64,000 bases of DNA from Carallia brachiata (GCA_021464245.1 JADCRB010000057.1:1799859-1863858); one strand, 5' to 3'; shown: positions 22,470 through 33,071, counted from the stretch's first letter. Numbers and translations are program-made. Notes: a model not told the origin generated them from the letters alone.

Positions 22470-24410
22470 TTGACCCAAAATTGCGGTGCATCGTCTAGCA
22501 GTAAAGAAGGGTGTCCGTTCTGTCAAGCAGCCACAACGACGGTTCCGCCCGGAACTCATTCCACAAATCGAGGAGGAGGTGAACAAGCTGATCAATGCCG
22601 GCTTCATCCGAGAGGTCACCTACCCAACGTGGATTGCCAACATTGTCCCGTAAGAAAGAAGAATGGACAGTTGAGGGTATGTGTTGATTTTCGAGATCTT
22701 AACAAGGCCTGCCCGAAAGATGACTTTCCTGTGCCCATAACGGAGATCACAGTCGATGCAACAACGGGTCACGAAGCATTGTCCTTCATGGATGGTTCTT
22801 CAGGCTATAACCAAATCAGAATGGCACCAGAAGACGAGGAGTTGACAGCATTCCGCACCCCAAAAGGTATATACTGCTACAAAGTTATGCCGTTTGGATT
22901 GAAAAATGCTGGCGCCACTTATCAACGTGCTATGCAAAAAATTTTTGATGACATGCTGCACAAGATTGTAGAATGTTATGTTGATGACTTAGTTGTAAAG
23001 ACTAAGAAGCGCAAAGACCACCTCGAGGATCTCAAGACAGTGTTCGAAAGACTTCGGAGGCATCAGCTCAAAATGAACCCTCTCAAGTGCGCATTCGGTG
23101 TCACATCAGGAAAGTTTCTTGGGTTCGTGGTGCGCCATCGTGGAATCGAAGTTGATCAGTCAAAGGTTGAGGCAATTCAAAAGATGCCTGAACCTAAAAA
23201 CCTGCACGAGCTGCGAAGTCTACAAGGAAAGCTGGCCTACATTCGCCGTTTCATCTCCAATTTAGCTGGGAGATGTCAACCTTTCCATCGGTTGATGAAG
23301 AAGGATGTCAACTTCGAGTGGGACGAAGCTTGCAGCAAAGCCTTTGAGAGCATAAAGAAGTACCTTTCCAATCCACCGTCCTGGGCTCCAATTCAAGGAA
23401 AGTCGTTGATTCTCTACATTGCAGCGCAGGAAAGATCTTTGGGAGCCTTGCTTGCACAGGAAAACGAGCAGGGAAAGGAAGTTGCCCTGTACTACTTGAG
23501 CAGAACACTAAACGGTCCGGAGCTGAGTTATTCGCCCATTGAAAAGACATGTCTAGCACTGTTCTTTGCCATTGACAAGCTGAGGCACTACATGCAAGCT
23601 CACACGGTACGTCTCATTGCCAGAGCTGATCCTGTCAAATATATCTTATCCAGACCAATCTTGTCAGGACGACTTGCCAAGTGGGCAGTAATCCTACAAA
23701 GCTACGACATTGTCTACGTGCCTCAAAAAGCAGTCAAAGGACAAGCTCTAGCAGACTTCCTTGCAGATCACCCTGTTCCGTCAGATTGGGAGTTCACAGA
23801 TGATCTTCCAGATGAAGAGGTCTTTTACATTGAGACACTGCCACCATGGACGATGTTCTTTGATGGTGCAGCAAGGCGTGATGGTGCTGGTGCCGAGATA
23901 GTGTTTGTCACTCCTCAACGACAAATACTACCATATGCTATCATTCTCGGTGAGTTATGTTCAAATAATGTTGCTGAATACCAGGCTTTGATCATTGGTC
24001 TTCAAATGGCTGTCGATATGAAGATTCCAACTATAGAAGTCCATGGAGATTCCCAGCTCGTCATCAACCAACTTACAGGATTGTATGACGTGAAGAAAGA
24101 GGACCTTGCGCCTTACCATCAACGTGCTCGACAGCTAATGGATGAATTTGAAAGCATCACCTTGGAGCATGTGCCTCGACGAGAAAACACTCAGGCAGAC
24201 GCGTTGGCTAACCTGGCCACTTCTCTTGCAAAGTCAGAAATCCAGGCTACAGTTGTTGCCGTATGCCAGAAATGGATAGTGCCACAAAGGATGATGAAGA
24301 AACTACAGCAGCCAACGCTGTATCTGTACGTCTCGCGGAGGACGAGGATTGGCGCCAACCAATCATTGACTACTACAGCACGGGAAGCTGCCCGAAGATC
24401 GTCGTCATAA
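22470..24410 (+). CDS. Element A reverse transcriptase plus two RNase H domains
   Basis: A 646-codon open frame. The first 60 or so codons are out of the native frame, with homology joining at KKNGQLRVCVDFRDLNKACP (about 22655). RT motifs follow: MDGSSGYNQI, the MPFGLKNAGATYQR motif and the catalytic YVDDLVV (about 22978). The Ty3-type RNase H runs about 23390-23790 (YIAAQERSLGALLAQ, YSPIEKTCLALFFAI). A second, plant-type RNase H follows at about 23840-24240 (MFFDGAARRDGAGAEIVF, NNVAEYQALIIGL, GDSQLVINQL and ADALANLA). Two RNase H domains in this order are characteristic of the Tat lineage. Element B lacks a small in-frame deletion that A has near 23382 (residues around NPPSWAP). Confidence 0.93.
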   Translation: MTQNCGASSSSKEGCPFCQAATTTVPPGTHSTNRGGGEQADQCRLHPRGHLPNVDCQHCPVRKKNGQLRVCVDFRDLNKACPKDDFPVPITEITVDATTGHEALSFMDGSSGYNQIRMAPEDEELTAFRTPKGIYCYKVMPFGLKNAGATYQRAMQKIFDDMLHKIVECYVDDLVVKTKKRKDHLEDLKTVFERLRRHQLKMNPLKCAFGVTSGKFLGFVVRHRGIEVDQSKVEAIQKMPEPKNLHELRSLQGKLAYIRRFISNLAGRCQPFHRLMKKDVNFEWDEACSKAFESIKKYLSNPPSWAPIQGKSLILYIAAQERSLGALLAQENEQGKEVALYYLSRTLNGPELSYSPIEKTCLALFFAIDKLRHYMQAHTVRLIARADPVKYILSRPILSGRLAKWAVILQSYDIVYVPQKAVKGQALADFLADHPVPSDWEFTDDLPDEEVFYIETLPPWTMFFDGAARRDGAGAEIVFVTPQRQILPYAIILGELCSNNVAEYQALIIGLQMAVDMKIPTIEVHGDSQLVINQLTGLYDVKKEDLAPYHQRARQLMDEFESITLEHVPRRENTQADALANLATSLAKSEIQATVVAVCQKWIVPQRMMKKLQQPTLYLYVSRRTRIGANQSLTTTAREAARRSSS

Positions 24411-24509
24411 GACAGAAATTCAACGACGAGCTCCCCGCTTCATATATCTCAAGGATGCTCTGTATCGAAGGTCTTTTGATGGAGTTTTACTTCGCTGCCT
24501 AGCAATGAA

Positions 24510-25588
24510 GAGGCAAAACAACTCTCACTGAAGCACATTCTGGTGTTTGTGGCGGACATCAATCGGGCCTAAGTTGCACTTCCAACTCAGAAGGATGGGA
24601 TACTACTGGCCAACCATGGTACGTGATTCAATTGAGTTTGCTAAAACTGTCAAGCTTGTCAATTTCATGCGAATTACATACATCAACCACCGGAGCCACT
24701 GCATCCAACTGTCTCATCCTGGCCCTTTGAAGCTTGGGGTCTCGACTTAGTGGGGCCCTTGCCAAAGTCATCCCTGGGTCACCTGTACATCCTCGCAGCA
24801 ACCGACTACTTCTCAAAATGGGCTGAAGCCATTCCACTTAGAGAGGTAAAGAAGGAGCATGTTGCCAATTTCATCCGGACTCAGCTGATCTATCGCTATG
24901 GAGTCCCTCGATTCATCATCACTGATAATGGTAAGCAGTTCTACAACAGCTTATCGACAAGCTCTGCGAGAAGTTCAAGTTCAAGCAGTACAAGTCATCC
25001 ATGTACAATGCCCCAGCAAATGGCTTGGCCGAAGCATTCAACAAGACCTTATGCAACCTGTTGCGGAAGGTAGTCTCTAAATCCAAAAGAGATTGGCATG
25101 ACAGAATTCCGGAGGCATTATGGGCGTATCGTACAACTTACCGGACTCCAACACAGGCGACGCCATACTCACTTGTCTACGGTGTCGAAGCAATACTGCC
25201 GTTGGAAACACAGATTCCATCTCTGCGCATGGCTGTTCTGGAAGGACTCACACAGGAGGAGAATGCTCGCCTACGTCTAGATGAGTTAGAAGCCTCGATG
25301 AAAGGAGGCTCGAAGCACAACAGCAACTTGAGTGCTACCAAGCCCGGCTCACCAACACGTTCAACCGCAGGGTCCGCCCTCGATCTTTTCAAGTTGGAGA
25401 CCTTGTTCTTGCAGTGCGACGGCCCATCAACATGAAGCATCGGCCTGGTGACAAGCTTACTTCCAAATGGGACGGGCCATACTTAGTGCAGGAGGCCTAC
25501 ACTCACAACGCTTACATGCTGTCAGACCAAGAAGGCGTCCGAATCGGCCCAATCAATGGTAAATTTCTGAAACAGTATTATGTGTAAA
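24510..25588 (+). pseudogene. Element A integrase, frameshifted
   Basis: Integrase inserts the retrotransposon cDNA and makes the 5-bp target duplications. Pieces in order: H-H-C-C zinc-binding region (about 24535-24720, including LHFQLRRMGYYWPTMVRD); catalytic core with first Asp in ILAATDYFSKWAEAIP, second in RFIITDNGKQF and the Glu in NGLAEAFNKTL; then AYRTTYRTPTQATPYSLVYG and a C-terminal domain ending VRIGPINGKFLKQYYV with TAA at 25586-25588. A two-base deletion near 24951, relative to element B, splits the core between the second Asp and the Glu. At least one other frame change precedes the core. Confidence 0.88.
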
Positions 25589-25950
25589 TATGTTTAAAAA
25601 AAAAATCAAAAAAAGAAAAAAAAAAAAAAAAATACAAAAAAAAAATCAAAAAAAAAAATCAAAAAAATCAAAAAAAAATCAAAAAAAAAAAATTGGAAGT
25701 CCCGATCTGAAATCAAGCGAAAACCCAAACCGAAAATCCAACCCAAACACTTGAGCCCAATTCAAGTCCAACTCAAAAGCCTGAAAACCAAATCCAAAAA
25801 TCCAAGTCTAGAAGCCCAAACACTCGACCCAAATCCAATCCAAAACCTAAAACCCAAAAATTCCAAGTCCCAAACACAGTCCAGAACCCAAGTTCAAAAT
25901 CCAATCCAACTCCTGGCCCGCATGAGTATAAACTGTGAACGGCCCAAAAA
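25589..25950 (+). other. Element A spacer between integrase and homeobox frame
   Basis: A poly-A/AAATC-rich stretch (25596-25695), then low-complexity CCAAA/CCAAATCC-type repeats to about 25910, then GCATGAGTATAAACTGTGAA, a single relative of the unit that is amplified to 17 copies in element C. No coding frame is conserved between the three elements here. Confidence 0.7.
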
Positions 25951-25958
25951 TATAAAAG
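25951..25958 (+). promoter_or_regulatory. Candidate internal TATA box for the homeobox frame (element A)
   Basis: TATAAAAG lies 95 bp upstream of the ATG at 26046. It is present identically in element B (40377-40384, minus strand). In element C it has changed to AAATAAAAG. The spacing is that of a plant core promoter with a short 5' leader, which suggests the captured gene came with its own promoter. Confidence 0.5.
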
Positions 25959-26045
25959 CAACGGAGGGTTTGAGTCTGAAACTCAGCATCAGTCTCAACC
26001 GATCTTCACCACATACCAAGACCTTGCCCCTCTGCCACAAGAAAG

Positions 26046-26657
26046 ATGGAACCAGTTGCAGAACCTCAAGACAAGGGAGAAGAAAGATCACCCCGCACAA
26101 GGTGGCAACCGACCATGGCACAACTAGAAATTTTGGAGGAAGTCTTCCACAACAATGGAGGTATTATTCCTAGTGCATCTCAAATTTACCAACTTGTTTC
26201 ACGATTGCGCCCGCTCGGGGCAATTGAAGGAAAAAATGTGTTTTATTGGTTCCAGAATCGGAGAAGCAGGAAGAAACCAGCACTGAGAACTGCTTCTTCC
26301 AAAGAACAGTCTGTCGTTCCAGTAGTAAATCCCACTGGTACAGCTTCGCCCACAAATGAAGCAGGTCCAAGTTCTTCCACTGCAATGGTCTCTCCACGGT
26401 ATGTTCATCAAAGTCGTAGCCCATGGGAGAATGCATACTGGTCCTGGTGGTCTTACGGAGTCAGCCGAGGGTTCATCCCTCCTAGATACTTAAGTCTAGG
26501 AGGAATTTTTCTAGCAGAAATAAGTCATTCCGGCGAAATTTTGCCTCTCTTTCAAGAATATTCCGGCAGCATCAACCAGCCGGAAAGCGACGTCAACATC
26601 ATCGGCCCACCAGACGAGGTCGAGCTTGACTTGGAGCTGCGCCTTGGGCCCCGCTAG
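26046..26657 (+). CDS. WUSCHEL/WOX-type homeodomain protein carried by retrotransposon A
   Basis: 203 codons, uninterrupted and intronless. The homeodomain is about residues 17-78: RTRWQPTMAQLEILEEVF (helix 1), SASQIYQLVSRL (helix 2), then the WUS-clade signature IEGKNVFYWFQNRRSRKK (helix 3). The extra residues between helices 1 and 2 are typical of WOX proteins. A WUS-box-like ILPLFQ lies at residues 165-170 (canonical form TL-x-LFP), and an EAR-like repression motif LDLELRL at residues 194-200. WUS/WOX proteins are nuclear transcription factors that maintain plant stem cells. Here the frame lies in sense orientation between integrase and the 3' LTR, with a TATA box 95 bp upstream. Sister copies in B and C are broken. 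The domain call rests on sequence; activity of this copy is unknown. Confidence 0.9.
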   Translation: MEPVAEPQDKGEERSPRTRWQPTMAQLEILEEVFHNNGGIIPSASQIYQLVSRLRPLGAIEGKNVFYWFQNRRSRKKPALRTASSKEQSVVPVVNPTGTASPTNEAGPSSSTAMVSPRYVHQSRSPWENAYWSWWSYGVSRGFIPPRYLSLGGIFLAEISHSGEILPLFQEYSGSINQPESDVNIIGPPDEVELDLELRLGPR

Positions 26658-26678
26658 GACGGCCGACAAGATAAGGTG

Positions 26679-26757
26679 CAACGACTTTGGCAGCACACGG
26701 TAACGACTTCTGCAGCACACGCTAACGACTTCTGCAGCACACGGCAACGACTTTCGT
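26679..26757 (+). repeat. About 22-bp tandem repeat after the homeobox frame
   Basis: AACGACTTCTGCAGCACACG-type units repeat three to four times, starting 22 bp after the homeobox stop codon. The same array is in element B (about 39598-39660) and C (about 57622-57686) with different unit numbers. It may be a 3' regulatory or structural element; the function is unknown. Confidence 0.75.
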
Positions 26758-26952
26758 GACACGCGTCAGCCGCTGTCTCTTTTGTCTCTTATACAGGAAA
26801 GGGACGTGGATGACCCTGCTCGATTCTGCGTACCTTCTTTTTGACTTTTTTTTTTCAAAAAAAAAAAAAAAACCCTTTATCGCATGTATATATATATCTT
26901 GCATTCCCGAGTTATAATACTCACCCCCTCAGCTCTTCTTTCTCAAAAGAAA

Positions 26953-27201
26953 ATGGCTAGTCTCTGCACTTGTCCTAAGAAGTTCTTTGATAAAGAAGTT
27001 GGAGGAGTACGAGCTAAGAAAAGAAGGAGTAGTCTTCCTCGAGGGATCCCTAACGCCATCGGTGTCATGGAGTTCCAACTACTCTCCTTAGTTCACATCT
27101 ACTACAGAGGGATGAGACGCTGCAATTATCCTAATCTTCCTTTGGATGCGGCGATGTACGGGGAAGTTCCAACTACTCTCCTTACGTCGAAGCAGACTTA
27201 G
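26953..27201 (+). CDS. Short conserved frame of unknown function in element A 3' region
   Basis: 82 codons, basic near the N-terminus (CTCPKKFFDKEVGG, AKKRRSSLPRG), then EFQLLSLVHIYYRGMRR and NLPLDAA. I do not recognise a domain. Homologous frames occur at the same place in element B (39129-39431, start codon changed to ATA) and element C (57689 onward, frameshifted). Many differences between copies are conservative at the protein level (K/R, Y/H). In A a TATATATATA run at 26886 lies about 65 bp upstream, so this may be a second captured transcription unit. It could also be a chance frame in a conserved 3' region. Confidence 0.35.
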   Translation: MASLCTCPKKFFDKEVGGVRAKKRRSSLPRGIPNAIGVMEFQLLSLVHIYYRGMRRCNYPNLPLDAAMYGEVPTTLLTSKQT

Positions 27202-27578
27202 GAATCATCACTACAGTCAGTCTCTCTGTGCGCAGGTCTTAAAGTTCCAAAGTGCTGGGCCTTCCTCTTGGGGAGGTTCAAGTTCTTTGCCTACCGGATC
27301 ATCCTCACCAGAGCTCTGGAACTTTAAGAGATATAAAAAATCCTTTGCGGGCTATGGAAGCTCGAATGCACCTGGAGTCAAGGATTCAATTTCTATATTG
27401 GCTGGGCTGCTAACTTCTTCAAGATCATATCGGTTTCCTATTGCGATCCAACAACAGCGGACATGGTCAAAGATAGAAGACTCCAAGATTCAATGTTCAT
27501 CAGGACTTTCCAAATTTCAAACTGGACTTCAAGATTCGGTTCGAATTATCTCTGTAAAAATCTTTCTTACCGACCCTT

Positions 27579-27588
27579 GAAGTGGGGG
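27579..27588 (+). other. Polypurine tract of element A
   Basis: GAAGTGGGGG followed by CATT directly before the 3' LTR. The same motif precedes the 3' LTR in B (38756-38766, minus strand) and C (58337-58346). It primes plus-strand DNA synthesis. Confidence 0.75.
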
Positions 27589-27592
27589 CATT

Positions 27593-28268
27593 TGTAAACT
27601 AATAATTTAAAAAAAAAAAAAAAAATTCTTGGTTGGCAGCCGCCAACCTTGAAGTCAAGGTTGGCAGCTGCCAACCTTTAATGCCACCAACCAATTGGTT
27701 GGTGGCAGCAGGTGGGGGAGGCCTATAAATGGCCTCCCCAAATTGAAGCAAATGGCAGCAGAAGAAAAAGAAGAAAAAAAGAGAAGCCAGCAGCGAAGCG
27801 CGCAAGGAAAAAAAAAGAAAAGAAAAAAGAAAAGAAAAAAAGAAAAAAAAGAGAGAGATAGTAAAAAAAAAAAAAATCGAAATATTACAAATCCGGCTGG
27901 GATTAAGTCTCATACGGCCCTCAGCAAAATCCAGGCAACTCATCCGAGAACAAGTCCATTCGACCCTCGGTGAAATTAAGTCAGATCAATTCAGATCGAG
28001 TCTCTACGGTTCCTAAACGTAGTCAAAACATCCAAATCAGACACAGTTTCAGTCTATCCAGTTCAAGAAAAAGCGGTAGAAATTATTTCTGTCCAGATCA
28101 AGCTCGTGCAGCCCTTGACGGAGTCAAAAAAAAAAAAGGAACACTAATCGGAGGATCTACGGAGATCGACCCCACGTAAATTTTCTTTTCTTTTACAATT
28201 TTTTTATTTGTAATTTATTTTTGTATTTTCGAATTTAATTGTTTTAGACTCGAAATTTACGCTTTACA
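27593..28268 (+). repeat. Element A 3' LTR
   Basis: 676 bp, TGTAAACTAA...GCTTTACA. Nearly identical to the 5' LTR apart from homopolymer-length changes and a few substitutions (for example TCAATTCAG against TCAGCTCAG). It is followed by the TTGAC duplication. Confidence 0.93.
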
Positions 28269-29598
28269 TTGACATATAAAAGAATTAAGTCTAGATATTC
28301 ATGAAATTCATCTATATATATATCTATATATATATATATTATAAAATTAATTGATGTGTAATAAATTTATTTTTAATTTATTATACACATAAAGTTTTTT
28401 AAAAAAAGAAAAAATTAATATAAATAGCCTTGTCTGTGAGAACCCTTTCGACTATCAAAGTTGTAATCAATAGATCAATAAAAGGCTAATCGGCAGTTTG
28501 GTGTCTGCTTCATCTCTGAAACGGATCTTTGACTTTTGAATCTTCAAAGAAAATAATAAATTACACATTGTGTAACAAAAAGTCCACTTTCAAAAAGCAA
28601 AAAAGAGTGGAGGCATTTATACATAAGATGAACGGGACGCGATCTAGGTCGTCCATTGTAAACACAAAAACAGAACAATTATAATGATTAACTATAATTA
28701 ATGATTTAAATTGCATCGTATCCATGGTCAAATCCTGTGTTAAGAAAGCTTATTAAAAAAATATATATATATACATTTATATTAGATAGGCGCTATGTCC
28801 TTTTGGTGAAAAATGCGCCACGTAGAACTAACTTAGGACTATCAATATTTCCATTAGGCCCACTCAAAAGTTTGATTTTCGCCCAAATTTTACGGAACAA
28901 GGCCCTAAATCTAATCAAGGCCTACGATTAATAACTGATGGGAACTTAATTGTTAAGCTCATCGGATAGAACCTAGGTGATTGGATGCAATTTTACTCCC
29001 CAATGCCAACGTTTGACAAACTGACAGAGTCATTTATTTCTTGGGTGATCGATCACCATAAACGATCCCCTAAACAATGGTGTTGTCCAGGCTATAAAAG
29101 AAGAAGAAAAAAAAAATGGAATTAGTCCAACGATCCACAAAATCCCAACAAACAATGTGTCCTGCATATATCTGTTATAAAAGTCAAAAAGCTGGCCGCT
29201 GATTGTCCAGTGGTGTTAATTTTTTTTTTTTTTTTGGTTTATAGTGGTGTTAATTTCTATTCCAACTAATGTCGCTCTTAACCATTAAGCCGTTGACAAC
29301 TTGACAGCTTGAGTCACATTATATATAGACAAGTTAAATGACATATAAGAAATAGTAATAATGTAATAAATCGATTATTTAATATAATTAAATAATTATT
29401 TTTATAACAAAAATTTAATAAAAAATATGTATTATTGTTATAAATATTAATTAATAGTTATCAAAATTAATCAGTAAATTATACTATATTTATTTTTTGT
29501 ATGTAATTTTTTATATCGGTCTATATTTTAGATAGGTGCTATATACTTTTGGTGAAAAATATGTCACGTGGAACTAACTTTGGACAATCAATATTTCC
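28269..29598. other. Duplicated non-coding block, no gene
   Basis: Another copy of the block seen at 14160-14700 (AATCGGCAGTTTGGTGTCTG, CCAATGCCAACGTTTGAC). The short stretch near 28840 (ACTATCAATATTTCCATTAG) is the empty-site paralogue of the MITE at 29599. No coding frame is conserved between copies. Confidence 0.65.
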
Positions 29599-30274
29599 CA
29601 TAGTTTTAAAAACCGGACCGGACCGGCCGGTCGGACCGAAAAACCGGTGAAACGGAGGTCGGACCGGTCCGATTCTCTGATAAAACCGNGAATAGGAAAT
29701 GAACCGCCCGAAAACCGGTGAACCGGCCGGTCGAACCAGAAAACCGGTGAACCGGCCGGTCGGACCGAAAAACCTGTAACTCCAAAACCGGTGAACCGGC
29801 CGGTCGGACCGGTGAACCGGCAACCAGATCATTTTGATCAAAACGACGTCGTTTTATTTATTTTTTTGGATTAAAAATGAAAATAAATAATACTTATCTA
29901 TATTAATGAAAAATATAATATTTTTGAATTATATATTGACTCTATAATATTTATTTTTAGATATGAATATTCGATTAATAGTTTTATAATATTTTATTTT
30001 TGATATTTATACTTTATTAATTTATTTAATTAAAAAATTATCATAAATATCTTGTATTTTAATTTTATTTTAAATTTAAGTAGACTCATATTCTATTTTT
30101 TATGATTATACTCATTATTTGTTTATTAAAAAATAAAAATTATAAGTATTAATTATTATTTTATCAAATCAGAATTGACCCGCCGGTTCAACCGCCGGTT
30201 TTTCGGTTAGACCGCTAAACCACTAACCCAGTCTTCTTACCGGTTCAATAACCGGTCCGATTTTTAAAACTATG
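29599..30274. mobile_element. hAT-type MITE with GGACCGG arrays, copy 2
   Basis: 676 bp. Terminal inverted repeats are near perfect: CATAGTTTTAAAAACCGG at the left, CATAGTTTTAAAAATCGG on the reverse strand at the right. The perfect 8-bp duplication ATATTTCC is at 29591-29598 and 30275-30282. Subterminal regions are dense in ACCGG/CCGGT motifs, as in the copy at 15455-15942, although terminal sequences differ. The core is AT-rich with no transposase. One N at 29689. Confidence 0.88.
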
Positions 30275-32334
30275 ATATTTCCATTTGACCCACTCAAATG
30301 TTTGATTTTCGCTCAAATTTGACAGAACAAGGTCCTAAATCTAATGAAGGCCTACGATTAATAACTGATGGAAAACTAAACTGTTAAGCTCTTCGCATAA
30401 AACCTAGGTGATTAAATACAACTTTAATGCCCAATGCCAACGTTTGACAAACTAACATAGTCATTTATTTCTTGGGCGCTCAATCACCATAAACAATCCC
30501 CAAGGCAATGGTGCTGTCCAGACTATACAAGAAGACAAAAAAAACAAAAGGAATTAGTCCAACGATCCATAAAATCCCAACAAACAACATGTCCTGCATT
30601 TGTCTGTTGTAAAAGTCAAAAAGCTGGCCGCTGATTTTCCAGTGGTGTTAATTTCTATTCCAGTCAATGTCGCTATTAACCATTAAGCCGTTGGCAACTT
30701 CACATCTTGAGTCGCGTTATATAAACATATTAAATGATAGATATAAAATAATAATAATAAAATAGATTGATTATTTTATATAATTAAATAATTATTTTTT
30801 ATAATTAAAAGTTAATAAAAATACACATAATTGTTATAAATATCAATATATTGATTTGATTGTATTATATTTATATCTTTTGTCTATAATTTTTTATATC
30901 CATTCATATTTTTTGATGGATTTATGGGTTTGATAGTAACAAAAATCCCACATTAGTGGCCCACCCAATGAAATATAATGAGATTGAGAAGGCAAGAAAT
31001 TTCAAGATTTGGGAAACACCCAAAAGTTAAAAATGGCGCAGAAATCGAGTTGGATACAGACAATTTCTTGGGCAGCAGAACTGCGAGGTACATGCCCTGA
31101 AAGTGGGTGATGCTATTTACACGAAACAAATAACTTCTTACACGCAAGTTAAAGGTCTGCTTGTCTTTATTGACCCTATCTACGTGCATAGAGTGATTTG
31201 TGCGTGCAAATAGCATGGCCCCCTGAAAGTTGAACGAGGAAAATACAAACTTGCAGAATAAAAATGAGAAAAAAAAAGGTTAATATATAAAAATATTATT
31301 AATTTTATTTAAAATAATAAATTTAATATTAATTTTAAAAAGTAACAGTTTATTTTTTAAAAAAATTTTGTTAATAAATTTAGTATGCTGTGAAATTTTT
31401 TAAACATAATTTATCTATCTCGATAATATGATACTAATTTATATAATTATTATGTTATCGGAAACAAATATATTATTACAAATTTATTATCGAATTTGAC
31501 ATATTTTATTTATATAAAATTATTACGTACTAAATTTTTTATAAAAAATTTAAAGAGGAATTGACTATTAATTTTTAAAATTGATATTAGATTTATTATT
31601 TTAAGTAAAGTAATTGATATTTTTATATATTAAATAAAAAATTCCAAATTTAGGGGAAGATGTAAAAGAGAACAAAAGGAATAGGGATGGCTTTTTACGT
31701 TTTTATTCTTGGTTTAAACGTTGTGGACGCCCGTCACACTGACGCTAGCTTCTTTGCGTCGAAGTCAAGCGCAATAAATTACCATCGTTTTTTTTTTTTT
31801 TTGGGCTTTTTTGCCGTCTGTCAAAAGTCAAAAATAAAAAACTTTCTTTTCAGGTTTTAATTTTTTATCATGCTTTTCAATGCAGAAATTTTGTTTGGTA
31901 AGTTTAGTGAAATACGCTATTTGTATATGGTGATATAAAATTTTAAATTATAAAAAATATATTAAATTAAAAAAATTAAATAAATTATTAAATATTTTTG
32001 ATAGATTATATATTTTTTACACAACTTATTAATATGTCAAACGTAATCAAATTTATATTGATATACCACTGCTAAGTTGTAAAGCAGCCCGTGACAAATT
32101 TCTTTAAAAACAAAAAAAAGAAAGAAAATAGCCAGTAACAAAGCCCTAGAGGCCACACCAGACCGATCTAAACTTTGCCCGGAAAATTGTTGGGCTTCCG
32201 AAACACACTCGCTTCAGTACTTGCCATGGGTGGGCTAGCATTACAAGCCAGCGACCTTGCATAGTGCTATTAATGCACCGCCATTGTTTTGTCTCTGACA
32301 GCTTTTGAGGCGATTAGCATTTAGGGATCTATTA
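30275..32334. other. Intergenic, no recognised gene
   Basis: The first 700 bp are a further copy of the duplicated block (CCAATGCCAACGTTTGAC, GATTTATGGGTTT). The remainder is AT-rich. A minus-strand 87-codon frame at 30953-31216 has no recognised domain. A GC-richer patch near 32150-32300 (CTAAACTTTGCCCGGAAAAT) is unassigned. Confidence 0.5.
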
Positions 32335-33071
32335 AGAATTCGACTTCGCCTGTGGTGAGTCGGGCGTGTCTCTCTTTATTTTAGTTCTTGTTCGATTGTT
32401 CGGAGTGTCGCTTTTTTCTACATAAATGGAATCTATAGGTATGCATGTTAGCAAGTTTCAAATTCGATACGTTTTAAATGGATGCAGGAGGCCCGCTCAG
32501 CCCATCATTATGAGTATGGTGATGCTCTTTACAAGAAATCTTAAGACCAAAATTTATGAGTGCGAATAAACTTAAGCCTCTGTGAACGTGAGTTATAGTA
32601 TAATCATTTGAATCATTTGTATGGTTCAAAGGCTTTCTATCCCATTTTTGTTGTAGTGAACGGTACTATTCCTTTAAAATCTTTTCCATTAAAATCTTTT
32701 CCAAACCTTTTATTTTTGGACGGAAAGCGGTCAAACTGTTGGAAATTCAATTTATGTCTTATAATGGTTTGTTTGTTTTCCATTAAAAGAACAAATGGAA
32801 AAAGTTAGCAGTCAAACAATGGAACCAAATAAGAGCCATATTGCATTAGCCAAAAAAAAAAAAAAAAGAAAGAAAAATTTTCTTTTAAATTATTATTTAA
32901 GATAATATTAAGTATATTTAAGATAACACACCAAGTACATTCAGTATTTAATTTTTGATAATAAAAAAAAAAAGATAGAGTATTACCACTATGTGGCCAA
33001 ACAAATTTGGCCATGTAGTGGAGCCCTAAGGAAAAGAAAAAAAAAAAAAACTCGAGCGTTTAACTACGCTT

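Larger units (their letters stand above)
18272..28268 (+). mobile_element. Element A: complete Tat-lineage Ty3/gypsy retrotransposon carrying a WUS-like homeobox frame
   Basis: 9,997 bp. It begins TGTAAACTAATAATTT and ends CGCTTTACA, flanked by the perfect 5-bp duplication TTGAC (18267-18271 and 28269-28273). Order: 5' LTR, primer-binding site, gag, protease, RT, RNase H, a second RNase H, integrase, WUS/WOX-type homeobox frame, a short conserved frame, polypurine tract, 3' LTR. Two consecutive RNase H domains between RT and integrase mark the Tat lineage. The LTRs are very similar and differ mostly in homopolymer lengths, which suggests recent insertion. Frameshifts interrupt gag, protease and integrase, so the copy as read is not autonomous unless these are sequence errors. 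Confidence 0.95.

Noticed and set aside
27599..27943. Minus-strand 114-codon frame across the element A 3' LTR, also seen across the 5' LTR
   Set aside because: Low-complexity Phe/Ser-rich translation of the LTR on the non-coding strand.
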